From UBA1660 sp964462035 (GTDB lineage Bacteria > Myxococcota_A > Polyangia > Polyangiales > Houyiibacteriaceae): DNA of 64,000 nt. Position 1 is the stretch's first letter; each line of letters opens with the position of its first letter. The stretch spans positions 1 to 64,000 of the forward strand of contig CAYXAP010000015.1 of assembly GCA_964462035.1 (NCBI GenBank), read 5' to 3'. Shown here in pieces: positions 25,438 through 35,383 of the stretch. The notes beneath the pieces were generated by a model. That model searched no databases. It was not told the origin of the DNA and saw only the letters and a program-made list of their open reading frames with translations. The translations under genes and the position numbers were made by a program.

Positions 25438-26826
25438 TCAGCGCCGGTCCTTCTTGGACCGGTAACGCATGCGGATGGGGGAGCCCTCGAAGCCGAAGCG
25501 CTCGCGGAGCTGGTTGACCACGTAGCGCTGGTAGCTGAAGTGGATGTGATCCGGCGCGTTGGTGACCGCGACGAAGGTCGGCGGCGCCACCTCTGCCTGG
25601 GTCACGTAGTAGAGCCGCACGGCGCGGTTCTTCATCGTGGGGGGCGGATGGCGTTCGAGGACTTCCTCGAAGAAGCGGTTCACCTCGGCGGTGGGGATGC
25701 GCTGTCGGTGTGACGCGACCGCTTCGTCGATCGCCTCGAGGAGCTTCCGAGTACCGCGGCCGTTCTTGGCGCTCATCGGGACCACGCGGGCCCACGGGAC
25801 GAACGCGAGGATCTCGCGGGTGCGCTCGATGGCCTTCTTCCGCTCGTCGCCCTTCATCAGGTCGACCTTGTTCAGTCCGATGACGAGCGCGCGGCCGCGG
25901 TCGTCGGCCAGGCCCGCGATCTTCGCGTCCTGCTCCGAGACTCCATCCGCTCCGTCGATCATCAGCACGGTCACGTGGGAGCGTTGCATCGCCTTGATCG
26001 ACTGATAGACGCTGAGCTGCTCGACCGCCGGGGCGTCTTTCTTCCCGGCGTCCTTCTTCACCTTCGTCTTCCGCCGCATGCCGGCGGTGTCGATGAGGAC
26101 GATCCGTCGGTCGTCGTCTTCATAGAGGGTGTCGACACTGTCGACCGTCGTTCCGGGTCGGTCGTCGACCAGCTGCGTCTGGGCTCCCATCAACCGGTTC
26201 ACGAGCGAGGACTTGCCCGCGTTCGGCCGGCCCACGATCGCCACGCGCGGAATCTTCAGGTCCACCTCCACCACCGGGCGTGGTTCGGGGAGCCCCTTGA
26301 CGATCCGCTCTTCCAGTTGGCCCAGCCCTCGCGAGTGGAGGGCCGAGATCGGGAGGATGTCGTCGACCCCGAGCTCGTAGAGCCCCATCGACTCCTGGGC
26401 CTGCTTCTTCCCGTCCGCCTTGTTGGCGACGAAGATCACCGGCTTGTCGGTCTGGCGGAGCAGGTGGACCGCGTCTCGGTCCGCTTGCAGGGCGGGCGCC
26501 GTGCCGTCGAAGACGCAGATGACCAGGTCGCACTCCTGGAGTGCCGCGCGCACGTTGGCGGCGATGCCCTCCGTCATCGGGTCGTCGCTACCCGGGTCGA
26601 AGCCGCCGGTGTCGACGAGCACGAACTCGCGCCCGAGCGCGAAGGAGTCGGCGTAGTGCCGATCCCGAGTCACCCCGGGCATGTCCTCGACGATCGCGAT
26701 CGTCCGCCGCGCGAGCTTGTTGAAGAGCGTGCTCTTACCCACGTTCGGGCGACCGACGATGGCCACCAGCGGCTTTCCGCCGTCCGCGCCCGCTGGGAGC
26801 GGCGCGCCTCTGCGCTTCTTACCCAA
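25438..26826 (-). CDS. der: Ribosome biogenesis GTPase Der (EngA)
   Basis: A 462-residue tandem GTPase with two G domains: GRPNVGKST near residue 25 and GRPNAGKSS near residue 200, each with DTGGF or DTAGM switch II and NKAD or NKVD G4 motifs, then the C-terminal KH-like domain (TMKNRAVRLYYVTQ). Der acts in 50S subunit maturation and is essential. Eleven bp separate it from the era gene upstream, so the two probably form a ribosome-assembly operon. Confidence 0.97.
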   Translation of the reverse strand: MGKKRRGAPLPAGADGGKPLVAIVGRPNVGKSTLFNKLARRTIAIVEDMPGVTRDRHYADSFALGREFVLVDTGGFDPGSDDPMTEGIAANVRAALQECDLVICVFDGTAPALQADRDAVHLLRQTDKPVIFVANKADGKKQAQESMGLYELGVDDILPISALHSRGLGQLEERIVKGLPEPRPVVEVDLKIPRVAIVGRPNAGKSSLVNRLMGAQTQLVDDRPGTTVDSVDTLYEDDDRRIVLIDTAGMRRKTKVKKDAGKKDAPAVEQLSVYQSIKAMQRSHVTVLMIDGADGVSEQDAKIAGLADDRGRALVIGLNKVDLMKGDERKKAIERTREILAFVPWARVVPMSAKNGRGTRKLLEAIDEAVASHRQRIPTAEVNRFFEEVLERHPPPTMKNRAVRLYYVTQAEVAPPTFVAVTNAPDHIHFSYQRYVVNQLRERFGFEGSPIRMRYRSKKDRR

Positions 26827-26836
26827 AGCTCTCTCT

Positions 26837-27826
26837 CTATCCCTCGGCGTCCGTCGCCAGTTTCTTCACGCGGTGTGGGTCCGAGGTCCAACCCTCGATG
26901 ACCTTCACCCACAGCTCGAGGTGCGCGCGGCGGCCGATGTGCTCCTCGATCGCCTTGCGCGCCTCGATGCCGATCTGCTTGATCCGCGCGCCCTGGGCGC
27001 CGATGACGATTCCCTTGTGGCTGGGCTTCTCGACCACGATGGTCGCGTGGATCTTCACCACGCGGCCCTTCTCGTCGAAGCTCTCGACGTACACCGCCGC
27101 GCCGTAGGGCACCTCTTTGCGGGTCGCTCGGATGACCGCCTCGCGGATCAGCTCGGCGACGAAGAAGCGCTCCGGTCGATCGGTGACGAAGTCCAGGTCC
27201 TCGTAGAGCAGTCCCTCGGGGAGGTGCTCGCGAATCAGCTCGAGGAGCGTCGGGACCTGCGTCCCCTTCCGGGCGCTGATCGGGACGATCCCCACGAGCT
27301 CGACCCCGGCCTCCTCGAGCATCGCTTGGTAGCTCTCGAGGATCGGCAGCAGCTTCCGCTTGTCCTGGATGCGGTCGACCTTGTTGAGCGCCAGCACGAC
27401 CGGGGCCTTCACGCCCTCCAGGTAGTGGGCGATCTCGCGGTCGGTGGGGTGGACGTCGGTGCGCACCTCGGTCTTGCCACCCTTCTTCTCCAGGGGCTTC
27501 GGCGCCTCGGTCATCCACAGGACGACGTCCGTGTCGGTGAGCGCCTGCTGGGCCTGCTCGACCAGCACCTTGTGGAGGGGCGTGCGCGGCCGCGCGACGC
27601 CCGGGCTGTCCACGAAGGCGATCTGGGTCGGCGGCTCCTCCTTCAAGTAGACGCCGAGCACGGCGCTCCGGGTGGTCCCAGGGCGAGCGGTCGCGATGAC
27701 CAGCTTCTGTCCCAGGACATGGTTCAGGAAGGTCGACTTGCCGACGTTCGGGCGCCCGAAGATCGCACACCGACCGGCGCGCGCGGCGGTCTCGTGGGGG
27801 GGCTGGTCTGGGGCATCCGCGTCCAT
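26837..27826 (-). CDS. era: GTPase Era
   Basis: A 329-residue Era GTPase: GRPNVGKSTFLN G1, DSPG switch II, NKVD G4, and C-terminal KH domain with KGIVIGAQGARIKQIG. It binds the 3' end of 16S rRNA during 30S maturation. The ATG at 27826 is preferred over the longer frame to 27883, whose extra 19 residues are not Era-like. A roughly 20-residue acidic leader before the G domain is slightly longer than usual. Confidence 0.96.
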   Translation of the reverse strand: MDADAPDQPPHETAARAGRCAIFGRPNVGKSTFLNHVLGQKLVIATARPGTTRSAVLGVYLKEEPPTQIAFVDSPGVARPRTPLHKVLVEQAQQALTDTDVVLWMTEAPKPLEKKGGKTEVRTDVHPTDREIAHYLEGVKAPVVLALNKVDRIQDKRKLLPILESYQAMLEEAGVELVGIVPISARKGTQVPTLLELIREHLPEGLLYEDLDFVTDRPERFFVAELIREAVIRATRKEVPYGAAVYVESFDEKGRVVKIHATIVVEKPSHKGIVIGAQGARIKQIGIEARKAIEEHIGRRAHLELWVKVIEGWTSDPHRVKKLATDAEG

Positions 27827-27931
27827 GGGGGCCGGAGTATGGACCGTGGACCCTCCGCTGGCGAGGAGGCGTCTTCCGGCCATGGAAGTCGCTTGATCTC
27901 CTCACGGATCCCGACGACTCTCGCACCCCTC

Positions 27932-28666
27932 ATGCCCATCGCCTCACTCGTCCTCGGCGGCGTCGCCTTCCTCTTCATGATCGGCGGGTTCTTCCTGACC
28001 GCCGTGCCCATCGCGGGCTCGATCCTGAGCTTCGGCGCTCCGCTGCTCTCGCTCACCGGCATCGTGCTCGGTGGCATGGCGATGAGCCGGGCCAAGCAAG
28101 AGGGTGGCAGCAACGGCGTCGCCCTGGCGGGGCTGATCCTCAACATCGTGGCCTTCCTGCTCTCGCTGGCGGTCGCGCTGACCTGTGGGCTCTGCAACGC
28201 CTGTCTGACGGCTGGCGAGATGAACCGGCAGAACAACCCGTCGGGCTCCGCGGCGGGCGACGCGCTCGGTCAGCAGCTCGGCAACGCGTTCGCGGCCGAG
28301 ATGAGCCGGCTCTCGGCGGGGCTGAAGGTCGGTCAGATCAAGCGCGCCTGTCAGTCGGATCCGAGCGGTGCGACGGCGATGCAGCAGTTCCACCCGTCGG
28401 TCGCAGGTCAGTATCAGTCGATCGTCTGCCAGGCGGGCCAGCCCCTCGAGGACGCCATCAGTCGTTCCTGTGACCAGGGTCAGCGCCCGTGCTCGACCGT
28501 CGCACAGCTCGCCGGTACGCCGGACGCGAGTCGTGCGACCAACCTCGGGCTCGACCCGGCCCAGTGCTACGTCTACACGTCGGGCTCCGCGAAGGTGATC
28601 GCCTGCAAGGATGCGTCGAACACCTTCCAGCTGATCCACATGGAGAACCCCTCCGGGGTCATGTAG
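27932..28666 (+). CDS. Membrane protein with DUF4190-like N-terminus
   Basis: A 244-residue protein with three predicted membrane segments in the first 90 residues (ASLVLGGVAFLFMIGGFFL, GSILSFGAPLLSLTGIVLGG, GLILNIVAFLLSLAVAL), the GGMAMSRAK turn typical of DUF4190-like domains, and a soluble C-terminal half with about six cysteines. No catalytic motif. It is divergent from era. Function unknown. Confidence 0.7.
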   Translation: MPIASLVLGGVAFLFMIGGFFLTAVPIAGSILSFGAPLLSLTGIVLGGMAMSRAKQEGGSNGVALAGLILNIVAFLLSLAVALTCGLCNACLTAGEMNRQNNPSGSAAGDALGQQLGNAFAAEMSRLSAGLKVGQIKRACQSDPSGATAMQQFHPSVAGQYQSIVCQAGQPLEDAISRSCDQGQRPCSTVAQLAGTPDASRATNLGLDPAQCYVYTSGSAKVIACKDASNTFQLIHMENPSGVM

Positions 28667-28726
28667 CCAGCCTCGCACTCCCGCCTGGCGAGCTCGCGCC
28701 GGGTCGTGTAGTGCGTCGGGGTCCCC

Positions 28727-29506
28727 ATGGACCCGATCCTCACCGTTCTGCGAATCGGCGAGGCCGAGCGTGCCTTCGGCACCTACGGCCTGATGCTGAT
28801 GTTCGCCATCGTCGTCGGCGTCACGCTCGCGACCCGAGCGGCGTCGGTGGCGCGGCTGGACGTGGGCGCGGTGATCGCCGCCGCTGGTTTCACGGTCGCC
28901 GGAGCGATGTTCGGCTCGTGGAGCCTCTTCGTGCTGGTCGAATGGATTCGCACCGGCGAGCCGATGCGGGCGATCCAGAGCGGGGGCCTGGTCTTCTACG
29001 GAGCGCCCATCGGTGGTGCGGCGGCCTACGCCTTCGCCGCCCGCGTGCTCCATCTGCCGGCCTGGCGGCTCCTCGATCTGGCCGTTCCCGCCATCCCCGC
29101 GGCCCACGCGCTGGGTCGCATCGGCTGCTTCCTCGGGGGCTGTTGCTTCGGCCTGCCGTGGGACGGACCGTGGGCCGTGCACTATCGGCACCCGGCGGCG
29201 CCGGCTTCGTTCCCCGGGCTCTTTCGGCACCCCGTGCCGCTCTACGAGTCGGCGGCGCTCCTCGTGCTGGCGTTCGTGCTCTTGCTCTGGCCGAAGCGGA
29301 AGACCGGTGATGGCCGCTGGGTCGGCGTCTACCTGGTCAGCTACGCCGGCATCCGGAGCGTGGTGGAGACGCTCCGTGGCGACCAGGTCCGCGGTCTGGT
29401 CGGTGGCGTCATCAGCACGTCGCAGCTGATCAGCATCGCGATGGCCTCCGTCGGCGCCTGGCTGATCTGGCGCGCGCGCCGCCGAGCTGCTCGAATGGAC
29501 GCATGA
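28727..29506 (+). CDS. Lgt-like prolipoprotein diacylglyceryl transferase
   Basis: A 259-residue polytopic membrane protein with about seven helices and the Lgt core region HALGRIGCFLGGCCFG. Lgt moves diacylglyceryl from phosphatidylglycerol to the lipobox cysteine of prolipoproteins, which would suit the very lipoprotein-rich genome. The usual GR-x-GNF-x-N signature is altered here to GRIGCFLGG, with Cys replacing the conserved Asn, so this may be an Lgt paralogue of changed specificity. RGDQVRG near the C-terminus keeps a second conserved Arg. It overlaps the next gene by 4 bp. Confidence 0.82.
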   Translation: MDPILTVLRIGEAERAFGTYGLMLMFAIVVGVTLATRAASVARLDVGAVIAAAGFTVAGAMFGSWSLFVLVEWIRTGEPMRAIQSGGLVFYGAPIGGAAAYAFAARVLHLPAWRLLDLAVPAIPAAHALGRIGCFLGGCCFGLPWDGPWAVHYRHPAAPASFPGLFRHPVPLYESAALLVLAFVLLLWPKRKTGDGRWVGVYLVSYAGIRSVVETLRGDQVRGLVGGVISTSQLISIAMASVGAWLIWRARRRAARMDA

Positions 29507-30396
29507 CTCGCTGGATCCCGTGGACCGCCGCCGGGGCGCTCCTCGCCCTCGGGGCGGGGCTGCCCCTCGAGGCGCAGGGCCCCCGAGTCTCGCTCGAGCC
29601 GGAGCGGGTGGTCTGGATCGACGGCGGCCACTTCCGACGGGGCAGTCGCCCCGAAGACCTTCGGACCGCGCTCACCCTCTGCACCCGTGCGTACCGGGGC
29701 CGAGCCGACCGCTGCTCGGAGGAGCTCTGGGCGCTCGAGCTGCCGCAGCGTGACATCTACATCTCGCGCTTCGGCATCGACCGAACCGAGGTGACCAACG
29801 CCGCGTACGCACGCTGCGTCGCGGCGGGGGCGTGCAGCCCGGCGCGTGTTTCGCTCGCAGACGACCGGGTGGGTCGACCGGAGATGCCAGTCAGCGGGGT
29901 CACGCACCGCCAGGCCCGGACCTTCTGTGAGTTCGCCGGGGGGCGGCTGCCGACCGAGAGTGAGTGGGAGCGCGCGGCCCGTGGACCCGACGGTCGCCCG
30001 TTCCCCTGGGGCCATCAGTGGAACGACAGGCTCGCCAACCACGGGGCGGCGGGCTCGCAGCCCGACCCGATCGACGGACACCGGTACGCGGCTCCGGTCG
30101 GTTCCTACCCGGGCGGCGCCAGTCCGCGTGGGGTGCTCGACATGTCCGGCAACGTCTGGGAGTGGACCGCCGACCGCGGCGGGCCCGATGGCCACGACTG
30201 GGAGTCGGGGCCCACGGTCGACCCCACCGGGGCCACGACCGGTGGTGAGCGCATGGTGCGCGGGGGCTCCTGGCGCTCGACGCCCGACGCCCTGCGCGCG
30301 ACCACCCGCATCCCGGTGCCCGAGGGCACGACGGCCCCCGATCTCGGCTTCCGCTGCGCCTACGAGCGGCCCCAGAGCGCCCGCCGACGCCGCTGA
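29503..30396 (+). CDS. SUMF1/FGE-fold exported protein
   Basis: A 297-residue protein with a signal peptide (about 1-25) and a formylglycine-generating-enzyme-type domain: GGHFRRGS, DRTEVTNAAYARC, RQARTFCEFAGGRLPTE, WERAARG, MSGNVWEWT, RGGSWRS, GFRCAYE. The paired catalytic cysteines of true FGE, normally just after the RGGSW region, are missing (STPDALRATTR instead). It is therefore probably not a sulphatase activator but a structural or binding member of the fold. Translationally coupled to the Lgt-like gene. Confidence 0.82.
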   Translation: MTRWIPWTAAGALLALGAGLPLEAQGPRVSLEPERVVWIDGGHFRRGSRPEDLRTALTLCTRAYRGRADRCSEELWALELPQRDIYISRFGIDRTEVTNAAYARCVAAGACSPARVSLADDRVGRPEMPVSGVTHRQARTFCEFAGGRLPTESEWERAARGPDGRPFPWGHQWNDRLANHGAAGSQPDPIDGHRYAAPVGSYPGGASPRGVLDMSGNVWEWTADRGGPDGHDWESGPTVDPTGATTGGERMVRGGSWRSTPDALRATTRIPVPEGTTAPDLGFRCAYERPQSARRRR

Positions 30397-30475
30397 TCCC
30401 GAGCGGTTGCAATCCCCACGGGGCTGCTATCCTCCGCCGCCGACCGGCGCTGAGGCCCGGTCCCCAAGGAAACGC

Positions 30476-30874
30476 ATGACTTCGACGATCTCCCGACTCT
30501 TCCTGGCGCTCACGCTGGTTGGCCTCCTCGGCTGCAAGCAGGGGAGGGGCGACACCTGCTTCGAAGACAACGACTGCTCGGGGGCGCTGGTCTGCTGCAA
30601 GGGCACCGCCAGCGCGACCGCGCGCGGCATGTGCCTGGACGAGGACGAGACCTGCTCGGATCCGCCCCCCGAGGAGATCGACATGGGCGAGCGCGGGGAG
30701 ATCGACCTGGGCGCCGACCTCGGGAGCGAGGAGGACCTCGGTACGGTCGACATGGGCGAGGAAGAGACGGACGCCGGCCCCGAAGACGCCGGCGCCGAGG
30801 ACGACCTCGGTCCGGAGGACGGAGGCCCCGAGGACATGGGCGAGCCGGACCTCGGTGGCGAGGATCTGGGCTGA
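30476..30874 (+). CDS. Small lipoprotein with acidic DLG/DMG tail
   Basis: A 132-residue lipoprotein (leader ending LLGC) with six cysteines in the first 60 residues (CFEDNDCSGALVCC and CLDEDETC) and a strongly acidic tail of irregular DLG, DMG, EDG repeats. Such tails are common as surface linkers or calcium-binding stretches in this group. No domain recognised. The start is the ATG at 30476, after an AAGGAAA ribosome site. Confidence 0.7.
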   Translation: MTSTISRLFLALTLVGLLGCKQGRGDTCFEDNDCSGALVCCKGTASATARGMCLDEDETCSDPPPEEIDMGERGEIDLGADLGSEEDLGTVDMGEEETDAGPEDAGAEDDLGPEDGGPEDMGEPDLGGEDLG

Positions 30875-30942
30875 AAGGACGTTCCGATCGCCACCCGAAG
30901 ACGGGGGCACCCGATCCACGGTAGACTCGTCGGTCCCTCCCC

Positions 30943-32730
<1,788 letters not shown>

Positions 32731-32738
32731 TTCTTTCT

Positions 32739-32761
32739 GGGGGATTTTGACAAAATCCCCC
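32739..32761 (+). terminator. Stem-loop after kinase gene
   Basis: GGGGGATTTTG pairs with CAAAATCCCCC around a single central base (the real loop must open to 3-5 bases). It starts 8 bp after the stop codon. The symmetric A/T core could act in both directions. Confidence 0.55.
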
Positions 32762-33076
32762 CACTCGTCGCGAGTGAATCGCTCCTCGTTCCCCCAAACA
32801 CCTGAAGGTCTCNNNNNNNNNNNNNNNNNNNNNNNNNNNNNNNNNNNNNNNNNNNNNNNNNNNNNNNNNNNNNNNNNNNNNNNNNNNNNNNNNNNNNNNN
32901 NNNNNNNNNNNNGAAGGTCTCGCGGCGAGCCGCTCGGTGCGTCCTCGCGCTTCGCGCTCGTCCTCCAGATCCCCCACTCGTCGCGAGTGAATCGCTCCTC
33001 GTTCCCCCAAACACCTGAAGGTCTCGCGGCGAGCCGCTCGGTGCGTCCTCGCGCTTCGCGCTCGTCCTCCAAATCC
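32762..33076. repeat. 104-bp tandem repeat spanning an assembly gap
   Basis: A unit with the palindrome CACTCG-TCG-CGAGTG (32762-32776 and 32975-32989), then CTCCTCGTTCCCCCAAACAC and a GC-rich half (GAAGGTCTCGCGGCGAGCC), recurs with exactly 104 bp between copies (32913 to 33017). The stretch 32731-33175 has no gene that I can support. Long open frames here on the minus strand are repeat artefacts. Confidence 0.8.
32813..32912. other. Assembly gap, 100 N
   Basis: The sequence before the gap ends GAAGGTCTC and the sequence after begins GAAGGTCTC. Removing the N run plus one copy of this 9-mer brings the two flanking palindromes to exactly 104 bp apart, one repeat unit, so the gap may be false or hide whole extra units. 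Confidence 0.9.
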
Positions 33077-33175
33077 CCCCTTCCGTGTGTCGGGACGGTG
33101 ACGTTCGCAGCGGGTCGAGTTGCCGAATTCCCTGAGATTGCACTAGGGTCCGCGGGCTCTAGGAGGCCATGCATC

Positions 33176-34186
33176 ATGCGCTCGTTGCCGATCTTCCTGT
33201 CGACCCTGCTTTCATTGTCCTTCGTCGCCCTCGTTCCGGCGGCCCACGCCCAATCGGGGGAGGCCGAAGAGGCGGACCCGATGTCCCCCGAGCAGGCCCG
33301 AGAGGCCGCTCGCGAGGCCTATGGCCAGGGCCAGGCGCTCTTCCGTGAGGGGAAGCACGAGGAGTCCGAGGCTGCTTTCCTGCGTGCGTACGCCATCATC
33401 CCGAACCCGGTGGTGCTCCTCGGCGTCGCCGAGGCGCGGCAGGCCCAGGGCAACCTCCAGGGCGCGGTCGAGGCGCTCGAGAGCTACCTGGAGAACCGGG
33501 CCGATGCCCCCGACGCCGAGACGGTCCAGGCGAAGATCGACGAGATGAAGGCCACCCCGGCCACCCTCTCGATCACGTCGACGCCCGCTGGGGCGGCCAT
33601 CGTCATCGATGGCGAGGACACCGGGGAGGTCACCCCCGCCGAGATCGAGGTCGAGCCCGGCACCCACGTGGTCGCGCTCCAGCTCGAAGGCCGTGAGCCC
33701 GCCGAGCAGCGCGTGGAGGCGGGCTTCGCGAGCCGCCCCGAGGTCGCGGTCGAGCTCGCCGAGGTCCAGGCACCAGAGCCCACGCTCGAGGGCGACGGAG
33801 AGCCGCTGCCCGAGGCCGGCACGGACGACCTCGAAGACGTGGACGAAGACGACGACGGCCCCGGCACCGCGGTGTGGGCGCTCTCGGCCGTGGCTGCGGC
33901 CGGTCTCGTGGGCGGCACCGTGCTCGGCTTCCTCGCGCTGACCGAGGAGAGCGAGTTCGACGACACGCCGACCGAGAGCGGAGCGGACAAGGGCGAGCGC
34001 TACGCCCTCTTCGCGGACGTGGCGTTCGGGCTCGCGGCGGTCGCCGGGATCTCGGCTATCGTGATCTTCCTGACGGCGGACGACGACGACGACGAGGAAG
34101 AAGAGAGCGACGACGGCGCGACCGCCGTGTTCTATCCCGTCGCGTCGCCGACGGGTGCAGGGTTGGTGGGCGAGGTGACGTTCTGA
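33176..34186 (+). CDS. TPR and PEGA domain protein
   Basis: A 336-residue exported protein: signal peptide ending AAHAQ (about residue 26), a TPR-like helical region (about 40-115; YGQGQALFREGKHEESEAAFLRAY, residues split by short turns), a PEGA beta domain (about 122-195; TLSITSTPAGAAIVIDGE), an acidic linker, and two C-terminal membrane helices (about 236-256 and 285-305) around an Asp/Glu-rich end. PEGA domains mediate surface or cell-wall interactions. SD sequence AGGAGG lies 9 bp before the ATG. It overlaps the next gene by one base. Confidence 0.85.
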   Translation: MRSLPIFLSTLLSLSFVALVPAAHAQSGEAEEADPMSPEQAREAAREAYGQGQALFREGKHEESEAAFLRAYAIIPNPVVLLGVAEARQAQGNLQGAVEALESYLENRADAPDAETVQAKIDEMKATPATLSITSTPAGAAIVIDGEDTGEVTPAEIEVEPGTHVVALQLEGREPAEQRVEAGFASRPEVAVELAEVQAPEPTLEGDGEPLPEAGTDDLEDVDEDDDGPGTAVWALSAVAAAGLVGGTVLGFLALTEESEFDDTPTESGADKGERYALFADVAFGLAAVAGISAIVIFLTADDDDDEEEESDDGATAVFYPVASPTGAGLVGEVTF

Positions 34187-35373
34187 TGGAGCGACGAATG
34201 AGTGATTTGGGACGCGCCGGGTGGCTGCTGGCCCTCGTCGCCATGGCTGGCTGTGAGCTGGTGGTGGACTTCGACCGGGATCGGATCGTGGACGACGCGG
34301 GCGTCGACATGGCGATGGACGACGAGGACATGGGCCCGCTGCCCGACGAGGACATGGGCCCGCTGCCCGATGAGGACATGGGTCCGGAAGCGGACATGGG
34401 TCCGGAAGCGGACATGGGCGCGGCCGAGGACATGGGCGCGGCCGAGGACATGTTCATGGAGACGGACATGTTCGAAGGGGACGCCTTCATGTGCACCGGC
34501 CCCAGCGACTGCGACGACTCGGTCGACTGCACCATGGACGAGTGCTCCGGCGGTGCGTGCTCGAACACGGCGATGGACTCGCTCTGCGACGACACCAACG
34601 CGTGCACGGCCGACAGCTGTGACGCGGTGACCGGTTGCTCGAATACGAGCGTCTGCTCGCTCGACGTGAACGGCGGCGCGATCACCATGGAGCTGAGCAC
34701 CGTGCTGACGATCCCGGAGGTCCAGGCTGGCGCCGACGGCTTCCTCGTGGTGTGGAACGCTGCGGACGACATGGTCCTCGGCCAGCTCGCCGTGAGCGCC
34801 GGCACCACGACGGACGCGGACGTTCCGCTGACGACCCGCCTCGGTGACTCGGAGATGGTCATCGTTCGTCTCCACGAGGACGTGGGCACGATCGGCACGT
34901 TCGAGTCGGGCACCGACCCGATCGCGAACGATGGCGCTGCCATCGAGGGCAACGTCACCGTGACCATCCCTGCGGGCACCCCGGACATCGAGGTGACCAT
35001 CAGCGGCGACGGAAGCAACTTCAACTTCTCGATGGCGAGGTCGGCGGCCTTCACGCCGACGGCCAGCCTCACCGGCGCGGACCCCGCGATCACACTGATC
35101 CGCGGCTTCCGCTACCGTTTCGTCAACACCAGCCCGGGGGCTCATCCCTTCGAGCTGATCACGGACGGCGGCGGCGGCGCGGACACGATTCTCCTCGCCC
35201 AGGGCACGGACGTCGGCACTCTCGAGGGCGACACGGAGATCGATTGGGACGACAGCTCGCCGTCGGTCTCCGCGACGATCGACGCGGACTTCGAGGCCGC
35301 GATCGATGCCTATCGCTGCGGGATCCACACCGGCAGCATGCGGGGCACGATCAGCTACGCCGACGCCCCCTGA
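34186..35373 (+). CDS. Cupredoxin-like lipoprotein with DMG repeats
   Basis: A 395-residue lipoprotein (leader ending AMAGC) followed by a repetitive acidic linker (DEDMGPLP twice, GPEADM twice, GAAEDM twice), a short cysteine cluster (CTGPSDCDDSVDC and on), and a beta-rich C-terminal half. The last 100 residues carry a type-1 copper pattern: one His in NTSPGAHPFELI, then YRCGIHTGSMRG, giving Cys, His and Met ligands. This suggests an electron-carrying or copper-binding cupredoxin at the cell surface. The first ATG overlaps the TPR-PEGA stop (TGATG); the ATG at 34198 is an alternative. Confidence 0.75.
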   Translation: MERRMSDLGRAGWLLALVAMAGCELVVDFDRDRIVDDAGVDMAMDDEDMGPLPDEDMGPLPDEDMGPEADMGPEADMGAAEDMGAAEDMFMETDMFEGDAFMCTGPSDCDDSVDCTMDECSGGACSNTAMDSLCDDTNACTADSCDAVTGCSNTSVCSLDVNGGAITMELSTVLTIPEVQAGADGFLVVWNAADDMVLGQLAVSAGTTTDADVPLTTRLGDSEMVIVRLHEDVGTIGTFESGTDPIANDGAAIEGNVTVTIPAGTPDIEVTISGDGSNFNFSMARSAAFTPTASLTGADPAITLIRGFRYRFVNTSPGAHPFELITDGGGGADTILLAQGTDVGTLEGDTEIDWDDSSPSVSATIDADFEAAIDAYRCGIHTGSMRGTISYADAP

Positions 35374-35383
35374 GGCGCCGTGA

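Noticed and set aside
32762..33076. Repeat array considered as CRISPR
   Set aside because: Whole 104-bp unit is repeated without unique spacers, and no cas genes are present.
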